A stretch of 64,000 nucleotides of DNA from Polyporus tsugae (GCA_024305745.1 JAHRBS010000002.1:434001-498000), one strand, 5' to 3'; positions 48,467 to 59,936 are shown, counted from the stretch's first letter. The notes: generated by a model not told the origin, from the letters alone. Made by a program: numbers and translations.

Positions 48467-48812
48467 TGGGCCGCGAAGATGAATGCGATGCGACAAGGCT
48501 GATGCACACTTCATTTGTATCATAGGCAGCTCTATTGGAGCTCGTTAGATTGGTCGCCAGTCAAGTATGAAACGAGAGACTTACTTTTTACAAGTGACAA
48601 TTCAACGCACACCCTCATCGAACACCCCACTGAAAGCTCCAGCACGCGGTCTCCGCGCCGCTCGATGATATACAGCAGATACACCACTTCCCACGCCGCT
48701 CCTCTCGTCAAACGACCTGATAATATACAACAGATACACCACTTCTGACGGAGAGATCCAGAGACTCATGCTGAAATTGAAGAAGGCCCATCAATTGCCC
48801 AACTCGTACAAG
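48467..48812. other. Convergent intergenic region with an imperfect direct repeat
   Basis: About 345 bases. A ~27-base unit (core ACAGATACACCACTTC-like) occurs at 48664-48690 and again, with three changes, at 48718-48745. No gene. Confidence 0.6.
48664..48745 (+). repeat. Two imperfect direct-repeat copies of about 27 bases
   Basis: Copies at 48664-48690 and 48718-48745 share the 16-base core CAGATACACCACTTC plus most of the flanking ATATACA. They lie in the shared 3' region of two convergent genes. Confidence 0.6.
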
Positions 48813-49331
48813 CTATTCCAAGGACGCACCGAGAGCCATGTACGCCGCAAACGCCCCAGCGAGAACCACTCCCGCCCCCACACTCCCCACAGAGAGTGCT
48901 GCTGCGGCGCCGTTCCCCCCACCGCCAGCTTTCGCCGTCGGCGTCGCGGGGCTAGAGCTCCCGAAGTCCGTCGGCTCCGACCCAATGCTCGCGAACGGGA
49001 TCGATGAGCTCGATGATGTCGCCGTCGTGTTGGTGGTGCCACTGGCAGTGCTCGCGCTCGTGTCCGTCGCGGTGCTGAGCTGCGAGAGGAGCGAGGAGAC
49101 GCTCGAGGGGTCGTTGAGCGGCCGAGTCGTCACGGTGGTCCCAGTCTCTTGGCGGCCCAGGAGCGTGTGGCCGACGCGCTGCGCTGGGGGCTCGGTGTGC
49201 GCGTAGATCGGCGCGGTCGCGGTCGCGGCGACAGGTTCGGGTGTTGGGTGGATCCCGGGCATCGCGTCGGCGAAGAGGGCGGCCCCGCTGAGGAGGAGGA
49301 GCACGAGGGAGCGGGCGGAGGTGGCCAGCAT
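48813..49331 (-). CDS. Ser/Thr-rich cell-surface protein, probably GPI-anchored
   Basis: A single exon of 172 residues. The start MLATSARSLVLLLLSGAALF is a signal peptide with cleavage near ADAMPG. The middle is Ser/Thr-rich and likely O-glycosylated (TDTSASTASGTTNTTATSSS). The C-terminus has a small-residue stretch and then a hydrophobic segment (VGSVGAGVVLAGAFAAYMAL), the usual form of a GPI signal. A single-pass membrane protein is the alternative. No enzymatic domain. It resembles the many small surface proteins of mushrooms rather than a named family. Confidence 0.75.
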   Translation of the reverse strand: MLATSARSLVLLLLSGAALFADAMPGIHPTPEPVAATATAPIYAHTEPPAQRVGHTLLGRQETGTTVTTRPLNDPSSVSSLLSQLSTATDTSASTASGTTNTTATSSSSSIPFASIGSEPTDFGSSSPATPTAKAGGGGNGAAAALSVGSVGAGVVLAGAFAAYMALGASLE

Positions 49332-50110
49332 TGGTGTGTCGTCGACGTTGTTATTGATTGTATCTCGGACTCGGAGGGGGGAGGCGAAGGAGACGATGCG
49401 GGGGCCTCTTTGGGGAGGGGGCTAGGATCTTGTTAGCATTTTATTCATTACAGCAATCACCGATCAAAAGTTGTCAAATCTCGTTGCTGGTCGCGAATTT
49501 GATGGGCACTGCCGCATTACCTTTTTCGAATACCAAGAAATGTGCTAAAATGTGCGTGCAGTTGTTGTGCATCCTCGTGTAACCTTGTCAGTGACAGTAG
49601 GCGTGGGTGCCAAGGCTGAGCGCTGAGGAGAGGTGTCCACTGTCGGTGAGTCTGATCACATGAAATGGGAATAGATCAAGCAGCGACACACCGTTGGGCC
49701 AAGGACATGGAACAGCGCTGATTGGATGCTTGCGATGTTGTCAGGATTGTGAGTTCTGGTGTCTTGAGCTCAGTGCTGGAGATGCTCCTCTTGCTCTTGC
49801 TTCGTATCATCGCTTGCTCGACCTGGTGAATGAAGGGTGCCGCAGGTTTTTGCGAAATTGGGGTAAGACGGGGAAACCAGGCAGTTCCCGACCCATTACA
49901 TAGGTCACTGCCAGTGTTAGTCGAGAACACCGTAATTGAGTTTGTGGCTGGGGTTTGCGGCAGCGTTACAACGCCGGTCCATGCCACGCGTCGAGAGGCT
50001 TCATGCGTGTAACTACCGTGAATCGCGTGCATTGCGGCATGCATTGCGATGTAACTGGGCGTGGCGTACAAAACAGCCAATTGCTAGAGAAAAGCATCGT
50101 TTACGACACG
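49332..50110. other. Intergenic, hydrophobin 3' side to GPI-protein start
   Basis: About 780 bases. A 134-codon open frame at 49676-50080 on the minus strand is contiguous with the hydrophobin 3' side but has no family features. Treated as untranslated or spacer sequence. Confidence 0.45.
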
Positions 50111-50567
50111 CTAGTCTTCGGTACATTGGAGAGCAATCACGCCATTCTACAATTGAAGACAATGAGCGATCCCCGCCATCCATGATCACCCGTTTGGAAA
50201 GGACTCACGAAGCTGTTGTCAGCGCAGCAGGCGCGCTTCGCGGGGCACGACTGATTGCCGTCGATGGGCGTGCAAGTAACGCCTACGAGACCGTCGAGCG
50301 AGCCAGGGGCGATACCGAGCGAGCTGAGGATTGGCGAAAGGGTTGGGTCGTCTGCCTGCAGACATACAGATACATAAGCAAGCTGGTTGGCAGAAAAGCA
50401 ACGTAGCAAGGATGAGGAAGGCTCACGGTCACGACGGTCTCGCAGCAGAGCAACGTGCCGGCGCCGCCGTCGCAAGGCTCGTCGCGGGCAGCGAGGGACG
50501 GGACGCCTCCGAGTCCAAGGACCGGGAGGATAGCAAACGTAAGGGCGAGGATACTATAGGTGATCAT
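50111..50567 (-). CDS. Class I hydrophobin
   Basis: Exons 50427-50567, 50209-50355 and 50111-50146 give 107 residues. A signal peptide (MITYSILALTFAILPVLG) is followed by the eight-Cys pattern in order: C, then CC after eight residues (CDGGAGTLLCC), C in GVTCTPI, C-x5-CC in SCPAKRACC, and the last C in NGVIALQC. Spacing fits class I. The final exon is only 12 codons and supplies the eighth Cys, which confirms its placement. Hydrophobins are secreted and self-assemble at air-water interfaces, coating aerial hyphae, spores or fruit bodies. A run of ten G (plus strand) lies just upstream in the leader. Confidence 0.93.
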
Positions 50568-51823
50568 CGTAGTGTGGGCGAGCACTGGACTGGGGGCTGG
50601 CTGAGCGGCCTAGACACGAAGATCTGTGCGGGGGGGGGGCTGTACTCGCCGTGCTTTTGAATTTCGTCGGAGCGGGGAGTCAGGAGCCAATTGGTAGCCA
50701 ATTGGACCCTAAGGTCGTAAATGCAGGCCACGGGTCAGAATCACAGCATACGCACCGCGGGATCAAAACAGCCACTGTCAAGGGAGGCATACGACGCTCT
50801 TCTCTAGCCTTGGGCTGGAGATTGAATATCCTAAAGCGATGAAAGCGTGAAGGCCTTTGGCACCAGGACGGGGAAATGAAGTACTGACCAACGCAAGGCT
50901 CTCCCAATGACAAGGATGGCAGAACTCCAGCAAGAGGGAACAAGCTTCTTTCTACGAGTAGAAGCCACAGCCGACATTGCGTGGTATAAATGACTGGGAT
51001 CTGCCCGAGAAGTTGGAGTTGATCATGGTGCATTGACACCGAAGTTGAGTGCAATCCGCTTCTATTTTGCAGCCGGCGATGTCGAACATGTTTGACGAGA
51101 CCGATGTACAGTCGTGTCCTACTTATGCAGCGGACACGGAACACCACACACTGTGGCACCGTAGGGAAGGTCGCCGCTGGCAGCAGGTGGCCGGGTGGCG
51201 AAATAAGTACATGTAAGTTATGTATTGAACACACGTGGCGACTGTTCGGAAACTTCGTTCTCCGTGTCGGCGCCGCTCTGAGAAGCACATTGCTGCCTGG
51301 TGGTAGAAATATCAAGGCGGGTTTTGGGTGAGAGAAACTCACTATGGCTGGTGCGACTCGGGAAGGTGACTTGAATGGATGCATTGGATATTGGTGGCCC
51401 CAGCTGCAGCCGAGCAGTGACGAATATGAGCGGAGACAGCTTAGCCTTGAGTAGGCTGCGGAGAGACACGTGGGCGTGACGACCCGGGCCGGAGATGGAC
51501 CAGGACAAGGCTGAGAGGGCAAGGTCCGGCCAGTGCACGATCCGGTCGATATCCTCTACGTCGACCTGGGCCACTGCTCGCACTCGCTCCGTCCAGATGT
51601 TTATATATCCCTAGACCTTCATTCTTCCCCAGAACCGCCCACTACCGACCTTCTACACGTAGGGCTCCATCCCCGCCCACGGGGATCGTCAGTCCCCTCT
51701 TAATATCTTGCGGTCTTGCAGCCTTGCATACCATCTTCTCTGGCCATTGGCAGTTTCGCCCTCCATATGAACCCTTGCCCACATCCTTCAAGCGACTGGT
51801 GAAGTCCACTTGCCGAAGGGGAG
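50568..51823. other. Divergent intergenic region, hydrophobin / ARA1-like gene
   Basis: About 1.25 kb. It contains a G10 run (50630-50639) in the hydrophobin leader and a TATA-like TTATATAT at 51601-51608, about 215 bases before the ARA1-like ATG. A 280-codon open frame on the minus strand is not supported as a gene. Confidence 0.45.
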
Positions 51824-54253
51824 ATGGCCATCTCACCCACAACTAAGAGGTTGTCCTTCGTCTACTACTGCTCGGGACACGGTGAGCATTCTTCAACGTC
51901 ATTTGTACGCTGAGCGACTCCCTCACCTCTGATCGCAGGCTATGGTCACGCTACTCGCGTTTCCGCTTTTGCGCGCCATCTTCTCAGCCTCCAATCCAAT
52001 CCAATCGTTCATATTGTATCATCAGCACCCATGCACGTATTCTCGGATAGTATAGCACAAGGAGGTACGTGTTCGCCATTTGAGGATTCTTCCCTTCTTT
52101 CCCTCCTTCCATTCGTACGGACCTGTCGATTGGAACCATGAACCATTCCTTTAAGCGTCCTCAGGCAGGCCCAATTTTCAAGCGAAACAGTGTCTATGGA
52201 TGTATCAGTTCGACGTGCTAACGCATTCTTCAGCCTTGTATCGTAATGCCAACATAGATCCTGTAATAGTACAACCTCTCGCGTAAGTCTATTCACATTC
52301 TCCACCCTCCGTTGCTTATCATCTCCTACAGATACCGCGTTGACCGACGGAAGAGTGTTGAAGTCTTGGAGAACTTCCTGGTGAAGAAAGATGTCAAGGT
52401 TGCGGACGAGTCCCAATGGCTCAGAGCCATCCATGCGGATTGCGTGCTAAGCGATGCCGCGTTCTTGGGCTGGTAAGTGTGTCATTTCGGTCTTTGTTTG
52501 AATGTGGACATCAATATTTAGTCCGCCTAGCCTCGCCGCCAACGATGCCGGGATACCCTCAGTGTTGATCACCAACTTTTCCTTCGACTCTGTATACAGC
52601 TACCTTTCTACCTCAATGATCGACGAGTCCCCCAAGCCGATACACCCCCCCGTAGACGTGATGCTCTCCCCTCCTCCAGTCAAGGCAAATGAGGATCTCG
52701 AGCCCGATATTCCAATTTCGGAGGCAGAGCTTGGTCCTCTGGTCGCGCAGATTCATTCGGGCTATCGCTGTGCGGACCTCCTGCTCAGGCTACCAGGTAC
52801 CATACCCTTGCCCTCTTTCGCCATACATCCCGCCCTGCCTTCACCAGCATGGATCGACGACGACGCGCACATATTCAAACCCTTCGTAATCGAACATCTC
52901 ACACAACCCCACTCGTCGTACAAGCTCCACCCGCAGATACCCTTCCCCCCTCAATACCCGCCCAAACCCCTTCCGCGTGAGGTCCGCGACGCACCCCTCC
53001 TCGTGCGCCCACCCAGCGAGGACATCTACACACCAGAAGGCCGGAGCCGCCTGCTCGATTCGATCGGCGTCCCGCCGCATCTGCACGACCCCGCGCAGAC
53101 GAAGATCCTCGTCGTCTCCTTTGGCGGCCAGATCTTCCACAAACCCGCAAGCCGCTCACACAGCCACACCCCGTCCAAGGCGACGACCCCGACCGCCGTC
53201 CCGGCTGTCTTCTCGCAGTCTCCCAGCGAGACCATCATACACCCAGCCCCCGCGCTCTCACCATCACACTCGAATAAGACGAGCATCATGAGCGCTGAGG
53301 GGCACGCGCACGCGCAAGCACTCGCCGACGCCCTGCGCGAGGCGTCCCCGCGCCGCGCGCAGACAGAGGGTGCTAATAGTGCTAGTAATAACAGTACGTG
53401 GCCCCACCCGAAGCTGCCCTCACGTACGCCCTCGCTCGGCGCACGGTTCTCCCAGCTCCGTGTGGCGGGCGCGCCGCCCGTCGCGGTGCCCGCCTCGCCC
53501 CGCCCGACAACGCCGGGCGGCTTCGCAGTGTCTTCGCCATCCCCGTCGGTCGCGACGCCGACCTTCCAGACCATCACGATCCCCCCGACGCCGAGCCTCG
53601 ACGACACGTTCTCGCACCAGCTCGCAGGCGCGGAGGACGTCGCACCTGGGCTCGAAGCCGCCGATGTTGACGCCGACGCCGATGCCGACGTGCGCATCCT
53701 GCCCTCCGACGCGTGGATCGCGGTCGTGTGTGGGGTGCCGCAGGACTGGGGGCGCGCGGACGACGGCGAGGGCCTGCCCGCGCGGTTCTTCGTCGCGCCG
53801 CGCGACGTGTACATGCCGGACCTCACGGCCGCGGCGGACGTCCTGCTCGGGAAGCTCGGGTACGGGACCGTCGCGGAGTGCGTCGACGCGCGGACGCCGT
53901 GTGTGTACGTGCCGCGGCCGCTGTTCGTCGAGGAGCACGGGTTGAGGGCGTTCTTGGAGAGGGAGGGCGTGGGGGTGCGGATGGAGCGGGAGAGGTACGA
54001 GCGGGGCGAGTGGGCGGAGTGCGTCGAGGAGGCGTACCTAAAGGGAAGGGAGGGGAAGGAGAGGAAGAGGAGGGAGGGCGAGACGGGGCGGAGGGCGGAG
54101 GAGGGGAGGGAGATGGCAAGGTATTTGGTGGAGTGGGTGGGGAGGTGGCAGGCTGGGGTCGCTCGGGCAGATGATGAACCGGCGAAGACGAGTTCGGAGG
54201 GGATGAACGGGCGCGGAGTTGTGGAGGGCGAGATGGGGAGATTGTTGAATTGA
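51824..54253 (+). CDS. Glycosyltransferase-like protein related to the N-terminal half of plant L-arabinokinase (ARA1)
   Basis: Exons 51824-51881, 51939-52064, 52234-52282, 52332-52472 and 52522-54253 give 701 residues. It opens with SFVYYCSGHGYGHATRV, the GT-B nucleotide-sugar fold start seen in ARA1. Matching blocks follow: HADCVLSDAAFLG, GIPSVLITNFSFDSVY, ADLLLRLPGTIPLPSF, ILVVSFGGQIF, WIAVVCGVPQ, VAPRDVYMPDLTAAADVLLG and KLGYGTVAECVDARTPCVYV, ending in EEHGLRAFLEREGVGVRME. A Ser/Pro-rich insertion of about 190 residues splits the two Rossmann-like lobes after SFGGQIF. The GHMP-kinase half of plant ARA1 is absent. Substrate and activity are unknown. The C-terminus is a charged Arg/Glu helix. 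Confidence 0.78.
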
Positions 54254-54730
54254 GTTGGACGAGGTTGGACTCTGGAGAGCATGGCTCGAGCCTGACCTAG
54301 CACAACGGGTTCGGACCCAGGTTCCTTGATATATCCCTTTTGGTATTGTGAACTTTTGATACCCATAGAGACATTCAACTCGTAGATCTTGTAACACTGC
54401 TATCCTAATAGTGATTTGTTTGAGCTACTTTATACCCGCTGTTGCAGGTGATGTTTACAAGGAAGTCGTCTCATCCGCTCATGTTGAGCTCGAGTTGGCT
54501 TCGTCAGAGTAGAACTGATCGTGCACTAGTACCCCGATGGACAAGCACAGTGACTGCGGCCTGTACATGACGAGAGCAAACAGCCGTAGATTATCAGGTC
54601 TAGGAAAGCATAGCCAGCATCAAGAGATAGTAGAAATAAAGTATAAGCTGCCAAATGACATCGACTCCCGACCAATCACCCGACCCGGTAGGATCGTCAA
54701 CAGATATTGCATCTATGCATAACATGGATC
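54254..54730. other. Convergent intergenic region
   Basis: About 475 bases between two stop codons. No gene, RNA or repeat was recognised. Confidence 0.4.
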
Positions 54731-56338
54731 CTATACCAATCCCCGACCAGCCATGCTGACTGTATCCATAACAGCCTTCGACACCTCCTCCCACAGCTTT
54801 ACGACGAGGTTGCCCTGCCCATCGACGCCACGAAGCCTCCTGCGCACCGCGTCCACCGTGCTGCTACTACTGCTGCCACCGGTGAGTGCGCCGGCAGCAG
54901 CGCGTGCGCGTTTCCGCCTCTGGCGGAACACAAACGACACGATCGGAACGACGATGAAGAGAGCCACGTACAGCAGCACCCGCGACCTCGACGTGTTCTG
55001 CAACACGCTCTTCACCGACGCGCGGAGGAGCGCAAGCGTGGACGGGGCCGCGCTCGTACTCTCCGTGCTCGGCACGCCAAACGACATCCGGCGCACGACA
55101 GACCTCGACGCCGCCCCTGCTGGCGTGGCCGAGTGCGAGCGCGAGCGCGACTTCGCACCAGCTCGGTCTCCATTTCCATTCACGCCGGCGGCGTGACCGT
55201 TGGCGTGCGGACCACCGGAACGGTTTCGGGTCTTCCCCGCAGCCCTGGCGCGCTCCCGTTCGCGCTCGCGGTCGGCGTTATGCGGCGTTACGGTGCGGGA
55301 GGTTGCGGTACTGGCGATGCTGGACGTCGAGGCGGAGTGGGGCTGGACGTAGCGACTGTCGCTGGATTTGGAAGCCGAGGTATGGGACGGGGTCAGGGGA
55401 CGAAGGGAGGAATACCCATGGCCGTTTGGAGTAGCGGTGTGTGTTGATGAGGAGGAGTCGGAATGCGCGGGGGAGGGCGAACGCGTTGGTGTTGATACGG
55501 ATGAGGATGGGGAGGACGAGGGATCTGGGAGAGTGGCCTGGATGCGGGACATGGTCGCTGCCTCCGCGTGGAGCTGGCGTAAGGACTGAACATATTGCTG
55601 TTGCGCACGACTGTGAGCAGCGTTCTCGTAGTATTATGACAGAAGAGAACGCACCTGGCGAACATCGGGCAAGAGCTCCCTCTCGTACGTCAGAAAGTCC
55701 TCTGCGTAGTCCCAGTCCTGCAGTCGCGGAAGCACATGGAGGCAGTATAGCTCGAGCACCTTCGCATAACCCTTTGGGTCGTCCGGGTCTACCTCCTGAC
55801 CATGTTTTGCCAGCCAATCCTCAATCATTCCTCTCCCAACCTCCGGACTGTCGAGCTTTAGGCTACTTAAGATGAGTGTGACCAAGATTTGCGCGGGAAG
55901 GAAAGATGATGACGGTCGGTGCGAGTGGTCACTCGGGGTGAAGAGCTGAAGGGAGCGACTATGGAATGCCGCGATGAGAGGTTCGGGGGAGAGCATTAAG
56001 TTGGCCCTGAGCGCGGGTGGAAGGCGTTCGGGGTCTTGGGTGGAGGGCGGGGACGAGAAGAGGGTGGTCTCGAAGGTGATTCTGAGAATGTCCCATTTCC
56101 GTCGGGACGAGGCGAGCGCGTCGTTCTGAGTGGCAAGAGAAGAAGGGGGCTGGATGAGAGAGAATGCAGAGGTGAGCAAGGAGTGGGTTAGCGAGACATC
56201 GCGTTGGAGGAATGCTCGAGCAGCTCGGGGATACAGGGAACGGAGGGTGGTTGCGGTGGAGGAGGTCGCTGGTGTAGTATGAGAAGCTTTCAAGGAGATG
56301 ACGGAGGAAGCCAGGGCGGTAGTTGTGGCAGTAGGCAT
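54731..56338 (-). CDS. Membrane protein with a helical N-terminus and one C-terminal helix, possibly Pex26-like
   Basis: Exons 55655-56338 and 54731-55585 (69-nt intron) give 512 residues. The N-terminal 230 residues look helical and conserved: RAARAFLQRDVSLTHSLLTS, KWDILRITFETTLF, LPAQILVTLILSSLKLD, GRGMIEDWLAKHG and KVLELYCLHVLPRLQDWDYA. Then about 180 residues of Ser/Thr/Pro-rich linker. A single helix RVLLYVALFIVVPIVSFVF lies about 65 residues from the end, followed by a basic KRARAA patch. This form fits peroxisomal anchors of AAA peroxins (Pex15/Pex26), but I cannot confirm the family; a different tail-region membrane protein is possible. Confidence 0.55.
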
Positions 56339-56885
56339 GTCTACCGCAAGGTGATGGTTAAGGGCGGCGTCGAGGTTGAGCTAGAGACTAGAGTATATGA
56401 CGCAGCGGAGCGAGGTCGAGGTCGAGCATGTCGAGGTCACGAAGCAGTGCGGCATTCCGACAAATCCGACTCCGGCTGCCTCTCCCCGGTTCCACCAATC
56501 ACAGGCTTCCCCTCTCCCCAAAGTGGGTAATTCCCGCCTTGATAGGCGCCCAACCGATTTTTGCCCGATTGAGAGACCCGCCGGCGCCTCCACCCCTTGA
56601 CTTGGACTCCGTCGCGTTTTCATCTGTGGTCGTCGCTCCGTATTGCATGTCTGTTGTATGTTCCAGATGAATCGTTTCTCAGAGCAGGACATCACCGGCA
56701 CCTTCAAGCCAGGAGGTATGCATCCCGACCTTGGGCAAGGTCGAGCCTCGACGTAAACGGTGGATCGCAATGAGGTCATAGACTCATACATCTCCTTATA
56801 TCACTCATTGCCTGCCTTGCTCCCCTCTCCTATACCTCGCTCCTTTGCTTTCAGACCACGCCCACACCCAACGCACGACGGCAAA
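56339..56885. other. Divergent promoter region, membrane protein / oxidoreductase
   Basis: About 545 bases between outward-facing starts. No TATA box or repeat was recognised. Confidence 0.4.
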
Positions 56886-58392
56886 ATGGCGATGATCCTG
56901 CAGGTACGTTTGTCCATCTTTCGAACCAATAGCTGCGCCCTGATCCGACTCTCGTTAGCTATCGACTTTCCTCGAGCAGTATCTCCACTCAGACAGTCGT
57001 AAAGTTCCCAAGTCCGAGGACGCGCTCCGGCTTGGAATCCTCTCAACGGCCGCCATCAACTCGGCCGCCATCGTCTACCCCGCCAAGACCCACCCTGGCG
57101 TCATCGTTTCCGCCATCGCGTCCCGAGACTTGAAGGCTGCACAGGAGGCCGCGAAGAAGTTCGACATCCCCAAGGCGTATGGCTCGTATGAAGAGATGCT
57201 GAACGAACCCGGTATCGATGCCGTGTACATATCCGTCCCGAACGGCATGCATGGAGGTATGTATATATGCGCTGTTGCACCTCACTATATGCGGCTCCTA
57301 ATGCACGTTTCTGATGGTGTCCCCTCGTGCAGAAATGACCCGGAAGGCCTTGAACGCAGGGAAGCATGTCCTCCTGGAGAAGCCCTTCACCGCCAACGCC
57401 GACGAGGCACGCGCGATTGTCAAGCTGGCCGCCCAAAAGAACCTCGTCCTCGTTGAGGCATTCCACTGGCAGTACCACGTACGTCCATTGACGTCACCCA
57501 ATATGATCCCTAACGTTGAGTCATGCTACGGATAGCCTGCGGCGCATTGGCTGAAGGATCAGCTCGATAGCGGGAAGTTCGGCGAGGTACTCCGCACCTT
57601 TGCCCGCATGACGACCCCCAAGGGCTCGATCCCGCGCAAGGACATCCGCTGGGAGTACAACCTCGCCGGCGGTTCGCTGATGGACATGACCTATGTCGTC
57701 TCCGCGACGCGCTTCTTCCTCGCGGCCAACGTCCCGCGCGAGGTCGCGTCGGCGAAGGCGCGCCCATCGCCGAAGGACCAGCGCGTCGACGATGCCATGG
57801 AGGCCACGCTGCGGTTCGACCTTGGGGGCCGGATGGTTGAGAGCAAAATGTACACCGACATGTGGCGCGCGAACGTGCCCGGGCTCATCCCCCGCGTATG
57901 GGAGCTGCCGAGTATCGAGATCGAGACGGAGCATGCGGTGATCTACTTCTACAAGTGCGTATGATTCTTGGGTGCCAAGGACGGAGGAAGACTGACTGAC
58001 GGGCTGCTCAGCTTCATGATGCCGCACGTCTACCACTACATCACCATTTACGACAAGCGGACGAAGAAGACGACGACCGAGAAGCACTACGGCGGCGGCC
58101 CCAAGTGGGGAGACAGGGGTCAGGAATGGTGGAGCACATACAGGTACGTGCGCTGCTCCCTTTGGCGGCGGTACATAAGACTAAACCCATGTGGATTGCA
58201 ATGCGCAGGTACCAGCTGGAGGCGTTTGTGGATATGGTCCGCGGCAAGCAGCCGCCCCACTGTGTCGCGCCCGACAACAGCATTGCGCAGATGGAGACGA
58301 TCGATATGATCTACGAGAAGTCGGGGCTGGGCAGGCGTCGGCCCACACAAGAAATACTTAGCTCCCAGGCTGGAGAAGGCACGGCTCCTTGA
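56886..58392 (+). CDS. Gfo/Idh/MocA oxidoreductase, dimeric dihydrodiol or D-xylose 1-dehydrogenase type
   Basis: Exons 56886-56903 (18 nt), 56980-57256, 57333-57478, 57536-57954, 58012-58143 and 58209-58392 give 391 residues. After a short N-terminus, [20 protein letters not shown] is the Rossmann start, followed by [12 protein letters not shown] and [25 protein letters not shown] holds the catalytic-lysine EKP motif, and [12 protein letters not shown] follows. The C-terminal domain shows [16 protein letters not shown] and a final [24 protein letters not shown]. These features fit the NADP-dependent dehydrogenase group acting on xylose or trans-dihydrodiols; the substrate is not fixed. Probably cytosolic. 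Confidence 0.87.
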
Positions 58393-58730
58393 ACCCATCG
58401 GGGGCGCTCGCGTTCGTCTGTCTGAGTTGTACAGTCTCATGTACATGTATCACGTTGTATCGATAGCACGCACTGGCACACACGATGGCTTTTTATCGTC
58501 GGAATACGTATGTTCTTATGTGTAATCTTTATCTTCATGGTTCTGACGACACGGGAAACGAGCGATGGGAAAAGTATTAAGGCACATCTCGGTCCGCGTC
58601 TTCCCTGGCCGGAAGAATGCCTCATGTAAGAGCTTCCAAAAGGCAAATGAGCTTGATCCCGTGCCATCCACGCCTAATCTATCTGTCTGGGCGATAGTAC
58701 CACTGGCATTCAGAAGGTTCAGCGAGATGA

Positions 58731-58737
58731 TATAAAT
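58731..58737 (+). promoter_or_regulatory. TATA box of the NAD-dependent epimerase gene
   Basis: TATAAAT about 130 bases upstream of the ATG at 58863, on the gene strand. Confidence 0.45.
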
Positions 58738-58774
58738 CAGACTGGTGCACGAACGCGCGGGCCGTAGCCCTGCA

Positions 58775-58793
58775 TTCCTTCCTTCCTTCCTTC
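58775..58793 (+). repeat. Short (TTCC)n microsatellite in the predicted leader
   Basis: Between four and five TTCC units in a row, between the TATA box and start codon of the epimerase gene. Confidence 0.7.
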
Positions 58794-58862
58794 GAACCAT
58801 TCGATCGGATTTCAGGGTACCATCAGAAATTGTGCGCAGATCGATACACCTGGTCTCTCAAC

Positions 58863-59918
58863 ATGAAGCTAGCAGTAACGGGCTGCAACGGCTCCGTCGG
58901 CTCACGGGTCATCCTGGCGGCGCTCGCCCAAGGACACACCGTGCTCGGAGTCGACTCCAGGAAGCTCCCAGACGTCCTCGCCCACCTCCCGGAAGAACAA
59001 GCAGCGCGGTTCGCCTTCCACCAAGGGGATCTGCGAGACTACGAGGTTGCCACGAAGTTGCTGCGGGGGTGCGAGGGCGTCGTGCACTTGGCGGCGATGA
59101 GGACGCCAGGGGACTACCACGTCGACGCGCATAACACGTGAGCGTCACGATGCCACCAGCTGCAGAACACGGCGTGCGAGAACGCTGAATGGAAACGCCC
59201 GCCATAGGAACGTCGTGATCTCGTGGAACATCCTCCGAGCCGCGGCTGAGGTACGTGGAAGCCCAAACCCCTCCGAGGAGTGCAGAACGCTGACGGCTGA
59301 ACACCTCGCCGACAGCTCGGAATCGACCGTGTCGCGCAGGCGTCCTCCGTGAACGTCATTCCCCTCGTCTGGACGGACCGCAAGGACTTCGAGTACTTCC
59401 CGCTCGACGAGGACCACCCGACTCGCGTAGACGAGCCGTACGGCTTGTCCAAGATGTACGTGCCCAAACACTCCTCCGATCTCCGGCTGACCAGAGACTA
59501 TGCTTGGGCCACGAACAGCATTTGCGAGCTCCAAGCGGACACGATCGTCCGCCGGTACCCGTCCATGCGCGTCGCGAGCCTGCGCCTGAGCTGGTCTGTC
59601 CCATCCCGGGAAGCCGCGAAGCGCGGCGATCCGGAGCGGCGCAAAAACGACCTGTGGGGCTATGTCCAGGAAGACTCGGGTGCGGAGGCGTTCCTGCTCG
59701 CCGTGGCGGGTGAGAACGGGGGGTGGAGCGGGCACGAGCAGTTCTTCATCGCGGCGCCGGACACGGCGAGCGACGTGCCGACGATGGGGTTATATGAGCG
59801 GTTCTGGAAGGACGTGCCGATCAAGGAGGGGAAAGACTTGAGTGGGCACAGGGGGTTCTTTGACTGTTCGAAGGCAGAGAGGCTGCTGGGGTGGGTACAT
59901 CGGAACCCTGGAGAGTAA
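58863..59918 (+). CDS. NAD-dependent epimerase/dehydratase (extended SDR)
   Basis: Exons 58863-59137, 59208-59250, 59316-59455 and 59519-59918 give 285 residues. The start MKLAVTGCNGSVGSRVI has the TGxxGxxG motif, followed by TVLGVDSRKLPD (Asp suggests NAD) and VHLAAMR. VAQASSVNV is the catalytic-Ser strand, and EPYGLSK supplies Tyr-x3-Lys. VRRYPSMRVASLRLSW and FIAAPDTASDVPT continue the fold. The intron 59456-59518 is 63 nt, a multiple of three, and has no in-frame stop, so a retained form would add 21 residues just after the catalytic Lys. The stop lies 18 bases from the convergent NPR3 stop. Confidence 0.87.
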
Positions 59919-59936
59919 TTCGCCAGGGTCGCGGTG

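Larger units (their letters stand above)
58393..58862. other. Intergenic with promoter of the epimerase gene
   Basis: About 470 bases. It holds a TATAAAT box at 58731-58737 and a short TTCC repeat at 58775-58793 between that box and the ATG. Confidence 0.5.

Noticed and set aside
49676..50080. 134-codon open frame on the minus strand just after the hydrophobin
   Set aside because: The hydrophobin is completed by a short exon at 50111-50146 carrying the eighth Cys. The downstream frame has no family features and is likely 3' UTR or spacer.
50680..51522. 280-codon open frame on the minus strand upstream of the hydrophobin
   Set aside because: Cys/Ser/Pro-rich sequence without pattern, in a region expected to hold divergent promoters. 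Typical of chance open frames in GC-rich DNA.
58775..58793. TTCC repeat as a possible insertion-element border
   Set aside because: No inverted repeats, target duplications or open frames of a mobile element nearby. It is a simple microsatellite.
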